Below are positions 46,220 through 57,781 of a stretch of DNA of 64,000 bases, piece after piece. Position 1 is the stretch's first letter; every line of letters starts with the position of its first letter. Source of the stretch: Pseudevernia furfuracea (Eukaryota > Ascomycota > Lecanoromycetes > Lecanorales > Parmeliaceae); NCBI GenBank assembly GCA_022315425.1, contig JAIUPT010000032.1, forward strand, positions 1,166,501 through 1,230,500, read 5' to 3'. The notes under the pieces are model-generated. The model made no database searches. It was not told the DNA's origin and saw only the letters and a list, made by a program, of their open reading frames with translations. A program made the position numbers and the translations under genes.

Positions 46220-47267
46220 CTCCCACCTCGTCCGATCATTAAAACTTAGCTTGACTAGGGGCTCTTTGAGTTAGGTACCTTTCATCTTGATTCTTTCGGC
46301 GCCCAAATCGTGTCTTCTTCTTGACATGGCCTTTTACATTCTCTACCCTGGAATTCATCACCGGACATTTTACCTGCCTACGAGTCATGTCAATTGACAA
46401 TGACGTGAGCTAGATTCCCTTCTTCCAGCTGGCGTTATCTCATTTGCGGTCTTGGCAATTGCGATCCACCATCTCCAAGCCACACCCGTGAGTGTTGCTG
46501 GCCCTGGAAGTTGGAACTAGGGTGGTTCCAATTGCAATTCCACCACGGGACTCCGGGAGCTTCCGGGCAAAAAGTCACCCCTGACTGAACCCATGTCCAG
46601 TGCCTACACTGTTCTCAATCAGGCCTCTGCAGAAGAATCAACACCATTACAGTGGCTTACTGCAACATTACATTACCCCTTCATTTCGTGCACGGTCACT
46701 GGACCTAGAATCTAGCACCACTACAGTGGCTTACTGCGACAATACATACCCCTCCATTTCGTGCACGGCCACTGTACCTAAATTGAAGTTATGTAGAGTA
46801 CCTAGTGGACTAGATCCTAGGGGGAAGGTGGCCGGGATATGGGCGCTTAGCGACATCAGAAAGATCCACAGGGGTACTTACAGCCAAAATAGGCGCCAGA
46901 ATACCTGATTTGATGAGATTTAGACCAATCAATTGTTGACTTGATTTAGGACCAGAAGTCATGTAGACTGGACCCCTGACTCTGGATGGACAGCTCCGCA
47001 CATGAAACGACAATATGTCATTTCGTATTTCACTTAAAGCATGCCTTTGTCCCACCTTCCCTTCATATATGAGTTACTTCTCTCACGAACGATTCGTCTT
47101 TCTCTTTGCTCTCTACAAGCATTCGAGTCCTCATCTCGACTCGTCTCGCTTTCTGCGAAGAATTACATTCATTACCATCAGTCTGCCCTCACTCTTCCAA
47201 GCAATCACGACTCAACACATTCATTCCCAAGATTAACTACCCATTCTTTTCAAACCTATAATTCATC
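46220..47267. other. Intergenic, with a two-copy direct repeat
   Basis: No gene seen. The last 200 bp before 47268 are C/T-rich promoter-like sequence of the next gene. A two-copy repeat lies at 46642-46782. Confidence 0.45.
46642..46782. repeat. Two adjacent diverged copies of a 67-bp unit
   Basis: Copy 1 (46642-46709) and copy 2 (46716-46782) share CACCA(T/C)TACAGTGGCTTACTGC, CATTTCGTGCACGG and CACTG(G/T)ACCTA. Each copy carries ACAGTGGCTTACTG near its start and GCACGG(T/C)CACTG near its end; CAGTG and CACTG are inverted, so each copy could fold. Confidence 0.8.
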
Positions 47268-48823
47268 ATGTTTGCCAACAAGTCGTCACTTCTTTTGCTG
47301 TCCCTCGGCTCCTTGATTGGCCTCTCGGATGCGTTTTGGCGCATGAGCTGCTCAATCATCCAGACTGGTCGTCTTGATCCAATCGTCAGCCCCGGAAAAG
47401 TCTCTAGGTTAATAGACTCAACTCCTTTCGTACAAGGGCCTATTCTTATTTTATTCTAACTTCCTCTAGCCACGTTCACAAGATGGCTGGCGCCTCGAGT
47501 AAGTGCTCCCCACGCTGGAAGTGACCGTTCTCTGAACAAACTAACACCACACTAGACATCGGACCAAGCTCCACCTATGACTCCCTGCAGTCATCCAGCT
47601 GCACATCCTGCGAGATAGAGAAGGACTTGTCCGCCTACTGGACTCCACTTCTGTACTACGAGCACGCCAATGGTTCTTTCGAAGAAGTCCCCAACGGAGG
47701 AATGGTTGTCTACTACCTTGGCCGTGGCGACAACAAGACCAACATCCAGCCCTTTCCTCCAGGCTTCCGAATGCTCTCTGGCGACGCTTCTGCTCGTTCG
47801 TTTAACGATACGCCGGTCAGCTCAATTGAAGGTGCTGAACCATACGGTAACCGCGTCAGCTTCAATTGCCTAACAGACTCACCGAATCCCCAATCGCCAC
47901 AAATGAATGTGACGAACTGCGACAACGGTCTTCGTGCTCAGATACAGTTCCAATCTTGCTGGGACGGCGTCAATAAGTACTTGCCAGACAACAGCCACGT
48001 AGCCTACATGTCTGCCATCGACAATGGCGCCTGCCCTCCTGGGTATCCGATCCAGCTTATGCATCTGTTCTATGAGGTCTTGTACGGCGTTAACAATATT
48101 GCACTGGATGGTGGAAAGTTCGTTTTTGCTCAGGGTGACCCTACTGGTATGCTCCTTTTCCTACTGTGCCTCGCATAACAAATCGCTAATATTAGTCCAG
48201 GCTATGGGTTCCACGGCGACTTCCTGAACGGCTGGGATGTCGATACACTTCAAGCTGGTATCAACCAGTGCGCGATCGCCAACGCGGACGGTATCGTGCA
48301 TGAGTGCCCCGTCTTCACCCCCATTGATGACCAGAATTACTCGGCCGACTGCCCCCCCCGTCTAGCGGAAATCGACGAGCCCGTCCACGGCATGATCGAC
48401 AAGCTACCCGGCTGCATCACCGTAACGCCTGGTCCAGGGGAGGCTACGCTGGCCGATTTTGTCTGCCCAGCTAACGCTCCGGAACCAGCACTCTTGAGCG
48501 TGAGTTCTGACTCTGGCCCAGCTGTTGGATCGACCGTGAACGGGTGGACGTATATGGGCTGCGCAAACGAGCCGACGGGCCAGCGCGCTCTCAGTGCGGC
48601 GTCGTACACGAGCGACAATATGACCAACGAAGCCTGCCAGAGCTTTTGCGCTGGCAAGGGTGCCCCGATGGCAGGGACAGAGTATGGAGCGGAATGTTAC
48701 TGCGGTCCTGCTCTCGCTTCGGGGTCCAGTCTCAACCAGGCTTGCAACAGCATGCTCTGCAGTGGTAGCGATATGGAGTACTGCGGGGGGCCTTATCGTC
48801 TCTCGGTGTACCAGAAGGCTTGA
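47268..48823 (+). CDS. Secreted DUF1996 protein with C-terminal WSC domain
   Basis: Predicted extracellular or wall-associated protein. Model: join(47268..47407, 47470..47498, 47556..48146, 48201..48823), 460 aa. Signal peptide: MFANKSSLLLLSLGSLIG then LSDA before FWRMSCS. DUF1996 spans about residues 35-290 (LDPIVSPGKVSSHVHKMAG, SCTSCEIEKDLSAYWTPLLY, GFRMLSGDAS, ISFNCL-like VSFNCLTD, then YGFHGDFLNGWD). A WSC domain of about 90 residues ends the protein (WTYMGCANEPTGQRALS, MTNEACQSFCAGKG, YGAECYCGPAL, CSGSDMEYCGGPYRLSVY), likely binding wall polysaccharide. Exon 2 is 29 nt. The function of DUF1996 is unknown. Confidence 0.92.
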
Positions 48824-50454
48824 AGGAAGATTGAGTGATATTCGGGGGAAGGTTTGGTGGTACCCCACTCGATGGATCATGCAATGAACGGATTTACTGT
48901 CATGTCAACCTATCACGCCACTTTTATACTTCTTTCTTTTCTACTTGGATATGACTACATGTACACAGCAATGGAATACTACATTGCAGATACTCCCGAT
49001 GGCCTGAGATGTTCGTCTGAGGTGATGAGATTTTGAGGCTCGAGGCGTGTAGACGAGGGGCCAATCGGGTGACTTGATGGCCTCAGAGAGTGGGTTCTCA
49101 TAAGGATGATGCAAATGTACTATTGTGTATATTGAATCTTTCTCGGAAGGCAGGAAGAAGAAGAAGCAGAAGACTAAGGATAGGAGTGGTGGGAGGGTGA
49201 GCGAAAAAGCTGCCCACGCTAAGAAATGCTATCCTTCACCCCTTGTCAGCTGGGACCAGTCAACAATCATGCTCTCTACGAATACGAATCGATCTTTGCG
49301 GTGCAGTAGTATCGATGATGATTACTTCACGTCATGACGTACGAGTAAATTCATTTTACTAAGCTTCTTCGTTGTGAAGTTAAAGTAAGGTAAGAAAGAT
49401 AAGGTACTTTATTGATATCGACTTTCCAATTTCCAGCCTCGAGGTTTTTCTGTCACCTGTCACGCGGCCCGCGCTCCCGCGTGGATCCTTTATATCGAAA
49501 ACCATTCGCACTATGATAACTTACTATTACTGTATGGGCCTAGGGTCAGCGAACTAATGTAGGGGAATTTTGACTAGCGCCACGTCAAGCGCTTGTGCAC
49601 ATTTTAATTTTTAAATTTCCGCTGCATCTTCATTTTCATCTTAGAGAATAATAAGGTAAGGTAGAGTACATGTATAATATTGTATTTTAGTATCTTAGTA
49701 TAAAAGTATATCTTGGAGCCAATAATAGAGACGACAGCTCATCCACCCTCAGAACTTCTGAAAAAACATCTCGCCCGCAAAAGACTCTCCTATACATTAC
49801 ATAGCCGTCGATGCCGTCGATGCTGCCCGGAAAAGTAACAGTAGCATTGGCCAGATTGGAAATTGAGGCGTCTTTCGATATTCCGCATTTCAGAACCCCC
49901 AAATATCCTATCCAGCGGTAAGAATTCATGTCAAGCCACCTTCCCAACTTCTCCTATCTCCTATCAAGCCCCGCTGCAACCGAACGTGCATACGGGTACC
50001 CGCCTGTGCCTTCGACACAAAGAGGCTACTGATAATTGATGTCATGTGTGTGTGTGTGTGTGTGTGTGTTGTGGTGTGGCCTTTCGTTGTCACCCAAATA
50101 TTCCGTCCTTGCTTACTCCCAATCTTCTTCAAATTTGCATTCAAGAGCCAATCTCTGTCTCCTTGCCATCATACCTGTAATTCATACCTTTCCTTACTTT
50201 CTTCCGCAAAATCTTGCCTCTTTCGACGCGCCGTGACTGCATCTTCCACCTCTCCTTCCTCATCTCTACCACATTTGCCCAGGGCCAAATTGCTCAATAT
50301 CTCGACCATTTCAGCAAGGACAGGAGCCCCGTAAATCCTACTGTCTCTTCCACTCGATACCTGCCTCGTCACTTCCCATGCTGCTCAAGGAGTCATCCTT
50401 CACGTCCTTCCCAGATGCCCCACGGGCAATGTCAATGCCACACTGCAGGCGTAA
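48824..50454. other. Intergenic, AT-rich with microsatellite
   Basis: No supported gene. Contains GGTA-type motifs (49381-49407, 49650-49669), AT-rich stretches around 49600-49700 and a (TG)n repeat. Start of the gene-poor right part of the window. Confidence 0.45.
50045..50069. repeat. (TG)n microsatellite
   Basis: About 12 uninterrupted TG units. Confidence 0.9.
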
Positions 50455-50871
50455 AAAGACCAGTCATACGCCATACCCAGCACATCGTCTTCCGAAGACA
50501 ACCGTTGCCTCGCTACCGGGATCCGTCTCCCTTCTGTGATGTTTGTATGCGGCAGTGTCGCGGATGGGAATTCCGAAGCCACAGCTACATCGACCGTGAC
50601 CGCTGGCTCTATGCTTGTGCCGCTCGCTAAGGCGACTGGGATGACTACAACTTCCACTTCGAGTGGCATCTCTTCGCAGACTGCGACTGATTCGAATGGG
50701 CTCGTTGCCTCCGTTACACCGACGTCTTCGGCATCGAATCCCTCACAGACCAGCGCAAGTAGCACCGACGGAGATTCGAGCTCGAAACCCTCCCACCGGG
50801 ACCAGATTATACTTGGTATCGCCCTCCCCGCTGGCGCTTTTAAATTATACCCGAAGGCTGAAAATACATAG
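50455..50871 (+). pseudogene. Relic of a Ser/Thr-rich surface protein
   Basis: Open frame of 138 codons without upstream start; a TAA closes it at 50452-50454, and the same frame before that reads PTGNVNATLQA. The body is Ser/Thr-rich (ATSTVTAGSMLVPL, TTTSTSSGISSQTATDSNG, NPSQTSASSTDGDSSSK) and ends in IILGIALPAG, which looks like the first half of a membrane helix cut off by a frame break. This is the usual layout of fungal Mid2/WSC-like or other single-pass wall proteins. Decayed state and family are inferred, not proven. Confidence 0.35.
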
Positions 50872-51548
50872 GGCAGGAGATGAGGGACAGCAGAGTAATT
50901 ATCCGATGCTAAAGTACCCTGTGGTGCATCATATGCCACATTGGTATCCGGGATGATACATCTGGTATTGGCTGTGACCAACGGTCGCCTAGAGACGTTG
51001 TTTTTTCAGGGTATCATCTCCCAGAAATATCCACCAACTTTGATCTGACATTGGTACAGGGAGAGAGAATTCCTTGGGCGGATACTTTACGTTCTGACGA
51101 TGTCACATGTACTTTCAAGGGTGGGTTTCAAGTCTCGATAATCTCAACGGTTTCGACACCGTGTGTGAAAGGATTGCTACAAGGCCCCGCGTTGTCCTCT
51201 CTCTGGCCAAGACATCGTTCCTTTGGACTACAGATCCAGTTCTGCTCGGGTTTCCCCCCGTCATTGCTTTTCATTGCCAATGTTTTTAAAACAGTCAGAG
51301 TCTTTTCGGCCCCCCCATGTATATTCCTATCACCCTAATCGCTGAATAAAAAGCCATTATTAGCCACCTTCATCTAAACCAATCAGTTGATGATTGGGTA
51401 AAGCCTCGAACGAAGACATTATTCCAACACACCCATGCAGGAAACAACGCCACTTCTCTCTCATAACACTTCCCCCAAGGCAGCCATTCCCCGTCCATCC
51501 CAGCTACCCCTTATCCCCAATCTACAGCCCCCTCCCCATTCCCCCTCC

Positions 51549-51585
51549 CATCATCATCATCATCATCATCATCATCACCACCACC
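51549..51585. repeat. (CAT)n/(CAC)n microsatellite
   Basis: About nine or ten CAT units followed by CAC units. Confidence 0.9.
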
Positions 51586-51594
51586 TTGTTGAGC

Positions 51595-51621
51595 TATATA
51601 TATATATATATATATATATAT
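51595..51621. repeat. (TA)n microsatellite
   Basis: About 13 uninterrupted TA units, ten bases after the CAT/CAC tract. Confidence 0.9.
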
Positions 51622-54257
51622 TGCTGGAAAAGGGGAAAGATGCGGTCCGACATGTTTCAATGTTTCTTGTTTTTTCTTATCTTGTTTTCCTGGTTGTTTT
51701 CGGATAGATGGAAAGCTGTATTTCATTATTGTCTAATCTGTCCAGGACGCAACGTTCAGCTACCGAATACCTTACCTCTTTTCTTTTTCTTTGGCGCTGG
51801 CTGCGACAAAACCCTTCGAGCCGCTACTACGGCGCCCCATTGCACCATGAATCATCCCCCCACCCTCTAAAAATTACAGCATCACCCCGCTGCTCCGATA
51901 ACGCTGAACAAAGTCTGATTCGAACCTGTGGGTCCGGTTTTCGACAGCGGCCCAGGGGCCACCGTTCAGCCCGGCAAGTATGAAGCCGCCGCACCGACAC
52001 CTGGTCTTGTGTTGGAGATGCTCCAATAACGAATGCCCAAGGGGGGACGGTCGATGTTCCTACGCTCGATCCGCCAGGCCCCAAGCGATACCCGGTGTTC
52101 CTGCGATTTGTGATGGCCGGGCGCGTTTGGCGGTCGGGGTTTTTACCGGCGACGACGACGACCATTTTTTGGAAGGGCTGTCGGCGGTTTTCGGGCCGGC
52201 CACAGGTGATGATATCAGCCCAAGGTAAGGGATCTGAGAAGGTTATGGTTGAAAGTCCCTGCCACTGGTTGGGCGCGGAGGCCCGAGGGATATCGAGCGT
52301 CCCTGATAATCGTGATTTCGCGGGTCACAGTCGTGCCAGCGACGATTGATTGCCGTTGGATAACGACTTTCCCCCATGTCCACACACGACAGCCCAAGCT
52401 GAGTTTTTACGCCTTGAAGTCCGCTTGGATGTGGCATTTTTCAAGGTAGCAGTGTATCTGATCGTGCTTCATCGTCTTCGGTGAGGAGATCGAGTTGTGA
52501 CACCCAAGATGGATGTCCATACACAACGCTGTCACCCAGCTCTGTTTTCGCGACTGGGTCGGAGAAGTATCATCCGCCGCTCGGGTGATGTGATGCAATT
52601 GGAGAAGAAATCAGCATAGTTTAATGGTCTCCGGTACATCGGGTTGCCCCAATCTGAAACTTGATAGATCGGATTCAGCGTCGATGCCGTCAAGCTGGCA
52701 CATATGTGGGACCTATTTACTCCACAGGGACCAGTGCCAGAGATGCCTTCGGAGACGACGTAGGCGGATGGAGAAATCCTCGAGTATAGGCGGGAGTTCT
52801 TTTTTACCAAGGTTGAGTTTGACTCTGATTAGGTAAAACACATCCGGGCCCTACGGTAGTAGTGACATTCGGAAGCGGTGCTGGAGTAGGCCAATACCAT
52901 AATTGAGTGACCGAGACTTGGATGTTGCACGTCAATCCACTTGTCGGTGGAGAAACGGTTGATGCTGAGAGCGATTGCAGAGTGCCTCACGAGTCAGCAT
53001 GCAAGGTAGTCATTAATGCTAATTTCGAAAACCTACTTCGGCAATCCACAAATTTGCTATTCACAGTACCAACGGAAGTGCTCTAATTGCAATACGAAGC
53101 TGCATTTTCGACAGTCGCAACAAGCAGACACAATAATGTGCTCGTCATTTTGGGGGGTTTGGACATCAGACCTCACTTGCTCCGTTTTCAGAGGGTGATC
53201 ATAGTGAAGAAATTGAACTGTGTCAATTACATACTGACTAATCTCGACTCTAAGTCTAGCAAGTGGCAACCAACTGGGATCCTTCAGCCGCTCCACGTCT
53301 GAACAATCTGCGCGACAATTGTAGGCCCTAGGACGGCCTTTCCAGTGGCAACCGAAGACCATTTGCAGACCAAAGTTCAATAATTCTGCAAATGCAACAT
53401 ACACGAGATGTGGTAAAAGCACCTTCCCGCTTCATAACAGCGGGCGTGAGGTCAGCCATGAGCCTGAAGTTTCACGGTCGAGCTGCAAGAAAGCAAAGGA
53501 ACTAGAGAGGGCGCAGAATCACATAGGTACCACATAACGGTACAAAAATCAGACAAGCGAATTATTCATGTTAAAGAGATTTATGGTTGCAGATCTTTGC
53601 TCGGTTAGTCGAGCTGCAATGCTTGTACCGCCGGCCGACTGAACCGGGCGCTGTTATTCTTCTTGCGCATTAGTCTAGTTCAGACTCTTCCTGTCCTGTT
53701 CTCTTCTTCGTCAGCATACGAAGCTTCACGCAGCTCTGCCGACGGAACAATCAATCTCTTATCATCCGAGGGATCGAGAAACGGCTCACCAATGAGCGCT
53801 CATGTCGTTCGCCTCTGGCATGTGGCTCTTACTGGTAGACACTCAGGCTGAATAAACGCCCTGTATGTATGAGTGTTACATCTGGTCTTTATCGATATCA
53901 AATGGCGTCAATTGTTCAAGAGCAGTACTCGTATGTACCACGTCAGCTGCAAATTAAAGGATTAATTGAGACCGCTGGACATCACGACAAAGGATACACC
54001 GAGTGAAGGAGACATCGCATAATAAGAGCCCCCAGAGTGAAAGTCATGGAAGTCCATACGTTCTTTCGAGCGCCGTAACGATTGTATGAGGCAATTAGCA
54101 AACACGAAAGAGACTGAAAATAGACCGATTCTTCGAGGCACTTGGTTATGCGCCAAGAGCTGCTCTGACATCTGTACCATCTGGGTGCTCCCTACCTTAC
54201 CTTAGACTGTAAAAACCTAGATTTTTACCCAATTTCGTTTTCGTGAGTATATAATGG

Positions 54258-55400
54258 TTACTGTTCTCGCAGCCGTTCTTTTGCGGGAGAATGCATCTCT
54301 GCCAGCCTCTGTTCGCTTTCTTCGACCCCTTTTCTCCAGCTGTGGTACCTGGCACTAGAGAAGGTCTTGATGCCTTCTGGTCCGTAAGCAGCTATATGTC
54401 CTGCCAGATCAACACCGTCCTTCATAGCGTTATTGCCGCCCTCTCCGCCTAGTAATGGCATTGCGTGGACAGCGTCACCCACCAATAGTACACCTCGATC
54501 TGTAAGGTCTTTGATCTCTTGCTCCGTGCCCAATGTACTTCGCATCAAGAAATGTAGTACCCTATCTTGCTTGACCTTGGTAACGTCGAAAATCTCTTTA
54601 TAAGCCTGCCCTAGGTCCTTGAGCCTCTGCAACTCTGCATAGAACTCTTCAGGAATGTCTGTTGCTCCCGGGATCGGCCTATCCGGTTTGTGCAACGGAT
54701 CGTTTTGGCGTGCAGGGCGCGAGTATGTGTAATCTAGACCGACATCCGTTGCAGTGTATTGATTCATAGCGATCTGAAATACTATGTCTTCTTGTCGACA
54801 CTGGATAACGCTCAAGCCTTGCATTTGCGGTGCCACTATGTTCTGGAAGCTGTCAAGCGACATTCTTCTTTTGCCATTGAACACGACAAAGGGTAAGACT
54901 CTGGGTTGTATCTCGGGAGCCAACAACTTGCGGACTTGAGAATGGACGCCATCTGTCCCGATCAGGACATCGCTTTCGATGACTTGCTCATTCTGTATCC
55001 GCACGATGACTTTTTGGGGGGTTGTCTCGATGTCTTCGATGGTATGCTCCCATCTGATGTCTTGACCTTCCCGAAGGAATTGCTCCAGTCTTCCGCGGTG
55101 ACAGCGGAATGTACCCGGGGATGTGTCCACGCCTGTCAATAGCGCATTCCCTGAGATGCTGCCCATGCCACCTCTGGATGCATCGACAGACAGCCGCTCG
55201 CGGAAGCTCGCTTCGTCTATTTGTAGAACGTTGAGCAAAGGTTGGTAGGCCCAAGGATGGAGTGTGATGCCATAGTTGTATCGTGGAGATGAGGAGACCT
55301 TCTCCAAGAGTATGTTAGGAATGCCTTTTTGTGTGAGACATCTTCCCAAGGTCAAGCCGGCAAGGCCAGCGCCCGCGATGGTTATTGGAGGCATTGACAT
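54258..55400 (-). CDS. FAD-dependent monooxygenase (aromatic hydroxylase type)
   Basis: Intronless frame of 380 aa of the PF01494-type flavoprotein monooxygenases (PHBH fold), which hydroxylate small aromatics or act in secondary metabolism. Dinucleotide fold near the N-terminus: ITIAGAGLAGLTLGRCL (GxGxxG). DG motif: ESDVLIGTDGVHSQVRKLL. Second FAD motif: GVLLVGDAVHAMPLLGGEGG, with NNAMKDGVDLAGHIA after it. No other biosynthetic gene (PKS, NRPS, P450) lies nearby, so this is not a visible cluster. The substrate is unknown. It is one of few intact genes in the decayed right part. Confidence 0.9.
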   Translation of the reverse strand: MSMPPITIAGAGLAGLTLGRCLTQKGIPNILLEKVSSSPRYNYGITLHPWAYQPLLNVLQIDEASFRERLSVDASRGGMGSISGNALLTGVDTSPGTFRCHRGRLEQFLREGQDIRWEHTIEDIETTPQKVIVRIQNEQVIESDVLIGTDGVHSQVRKLLAPEIQPRVLPFVVFNGKRRMSLDSFQNIVAPQMQGLSVIQCRQEDIVFQIAMNQYTATDVGLDYTYSRPARQNDPLHKPDRPIPGATDIPEEFYAELQRLKDLGQAYKEIFDVTKVKQDRVLHFLMRSTLGTEQEIKDLTDRGVLLVGDAVHAMPLLGGEGGNNAMKDGVDLAGHIAAYGPEGIKTFSSARYHSWRKGVEESEQRLAEMHSPAKERLREQ

Positions 55401-56031
55401 GGCTGTAATGGTCCGATAGGCATCTCAAGAAGAGCATGATAGTCTTCGGGTTATAAATATGTAGTATATGCGTAAAAACTACATTGTAGTCTTGTTGTGG
55501 GGAGGGCGTGGGGGGAGGAGACCACTCTAGCGCGATACGGGGAAAATAGGCGCTATCGCTGAGGCTAATCGATACTCCTGTACCTCCGTAGAGCACTACT
55601 ACCTACATGCACCATCGTACGCGAGTAGACACCATCTTGAACATCTTGCATGAAAGATCAGCCCGCTGTATCCGTTCTTCTTCACTACCACTGGGTGTAG
55701 ACTGGCTAGATCCCTGTTCGTGCAGGTTGCAATCTGCATCCATGTCACACCTATGCTTGACAAAGTCCAGTTGTAGCCTTCTTTTTTTCGGTGGAACTAA
55801 TCGGTGGTCGCTGCCAAGCACCAAGTATGCCAGCTCTTTCGCGCCTCAAAACTCCTTCGCGGGAAGAGCGAGTCCGCAGTTTTGTGCTGCTTGTTGTCCA
55901 TGCAGAACTGTGGCGCCCAACCATTGTTTGGGGGAAATGCTGAATGTACTGCATTCTACACCTATAAACCTATGCTTCGCTCTTTGAATCACCTATTCCT
56001 CAAACGTCATTCTACTTTGTTCTTGACTTCC
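55401..56031. other. Intergenic between FAD monooxygenase and NLR relic
   Basis: Divergent upstream regions. No coding support. Confidence 0.4.
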
Positions 56032-57040
56032 ATGGAGGGTTTTGCCGTCGCCTCAAGTGCCGCTGGACTTGTGAGTCTGGGTTTGACCGTGTGTCGGGGA
56101 CTTCTGGAAATCTATGAATCGGTTAAAGGAGCGCAAGACGATGTAAATATGTCTTAGGCGTTCAATTCAACGAAGTCAGTTCAACAAGGATGTTGTAGAA
56201 GGGGTAGAGGAAAGTATTCAGATGTGTGAGAGTGGCCTCGTCACCTTACGAAAGAAGTTTTGAAAGATGCGGAGTCCCATGCAAGCAAACTCTGAATGAA
56301 ACCACAAACTGAGCAGCCAATTTCAGCAAGTGCAGTCTCCTTTTAGAGAAAGTACTATCGTCAGGCTGGAAGAGATCTGCAGTGACCTGCAAAGTAATTG
56401 GGCGTCGCTCTGAAGACGCTGCAGATACAAATTGTCTGAAGTCCAACCCCAGCTTTGTTCTCTTTCAATCCCACGGAGATGCATACTCGCTAATAGTCTA
56501 TTGTTAACAGCGACTCAACCTCCATATCATTACAGAAGCTGGATGTGCTTCAGAACGATGTCTCTGAAATGTCGCTAGATATCGAAAGCTTCGACAGCCA
56601 GATTACACAAGCTTCAACCTGGGTTGGCGAGCTACACTTTTTTTAAGAAGGCAAGATACACCCTCAGCGACGTCCTACATTCGACTGTTCGCTTAACATC
56701 TATGCTTCAATCCGGACGAGTACATGTCAACGATCTATGGCTGGCTCTCGCCTCTTTCCAAAGAGTTCAGCAGCAAACAGCATGATACTTTCATCATCAC
56801 CCCACGACAAGATAGGTTGAGCGATCGAGTCTTACAATCAGAAGATTACCAAGAATGGCTACATGGCGTGGGGAAGACATTGTGGTGCTTGGGTATACGT
56901 ATGTTCATCCCGGATTTGACGCATCAATCCTTCAAATCACCAGTCCGAATTGTTAGCTGCGCGTATGAATCGTTTACAGGAAAAGATGTCTCAATTCGAC
57001 ATAGATTTGCATTAATTTCCTTGTCCGACTACTTGTGATC
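56032..57040 (+). pseudogene. Decayed HeLo-like_N/NACHT (STAND/NLR) gene
   Basis: Pieces of a fungal NLR-type gene occur in order on one strand but in changing frames. 56032: ATG and EGFAVASSAAGLVSLGLTV, then CRGLLEIYESVKGAQDD (start of HeLo-like_N, PF17111). About 56160-56262, shifted: SQFNKDVVEGVEESIQMCES and LVTLRKKF. About 56335: PFRESTIVRLEEICSDLQSN. About 56530: LQKLDVLQNDVSEMSLDIES. About 56730-56890: WLSPLSKEFSSKQHDTF then YQEWLHGVGKTLWCLGI, the linker that normally precedes the Walker A loop GIPGAGKT. The NACHT domain itself and any repeats are missing. Several frameshifts and stops make it nonfunctional. Such genes act in non-self recognition in fungi. Confidence 0.75.
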
Positions 57041-57781
57041 TGCAGCTATGTTCATGTAGGAATAGGCTCCACCATGAACTGAAGATCGGAATCCGAATGT
57101 CTCCTAAAGAGATTGCATTTGCTAATTTGAATGTAAGGCTCTTTCTGAGGCGATTTTGGTCTCTGGCAAATGGTTCCGTATAACGGACGTGACAATGAGA
57201 GTGCTGCCGACTGCCCCTTTTTCGCACAGCTTGTGTTTTTGGTCGATCCTGGAAAAATCTCTTTAGTCACTGCTTTGATACCCGCTGATCTATACATAGC
57301 GGTGCTGTGTTCGTCCGTGATCAGTCCGCGGCTTTAGTCGCTCAATGGAGATATTCGTATCGTCACAAAGGTGAATAGAAACTACCACTCACTGCCTTTC
57401 GAGCTGCGCGAGGTGATCGGGATCTTGATATCCCATCTTCAAGTGTTTGATGGCAACAGAATTCGATACTGCAATGCATGATGCAATGACATATGGGTTG
57501 TGGCCTGCATACCGGAAGCACACCGGTCTCAGATTCTGTTGTTCTATTCCTTTGTTGATAGTGAGGTCAAAGAAAATAAGCCGTCTCATGTGGCCTATTG
57601 TGAAACACTATGAATATTGTCTGGGTTTTCTTTGTCAAAAGGTCATTGATGGGGACATCAATCATACATCGTCTATAATTCCCGATCCTTCCATGCTTGT
57701 TTTCCCAAGATCATCTAACTTTCCTACCCTCTATCAGCAACTCACAGAGCCCTTCCATTCGACTGTCTCCGTTGAACAACC
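57041..57781. other. Intergenic upstream of the repeat kinase
   Basis: No recognised coding sequence; no NACHT or ankyrin continuation of the NLR relic was found here. Confidence 0.4.

Larger units (their letters stand above)
50872..54257. other. Gene-poor stretch with microsatellites
   Basis: 3.4 kb without a supported gene. Between 51900 and 52950 the plus strand has short protein-like pieces rich in Thr, Val, Pro and Gly (for example GPVFDSGPGATVQPGKYEA near 51930 and GPTVVVTFGSGAGV near 52850) broken by stops, perhaps remains of a further Ser/Thr/Pro-rich surface protein. Confidence in that reading is low. Confidence 0.35.

Noticed and set aside
51910..51940. Reverse-strand AGGTTCGAATCAG resembling a tRNA T-loop
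   Set aside because: The flanking bases do not pair as a T-stem and no A-box lies at the right distance.
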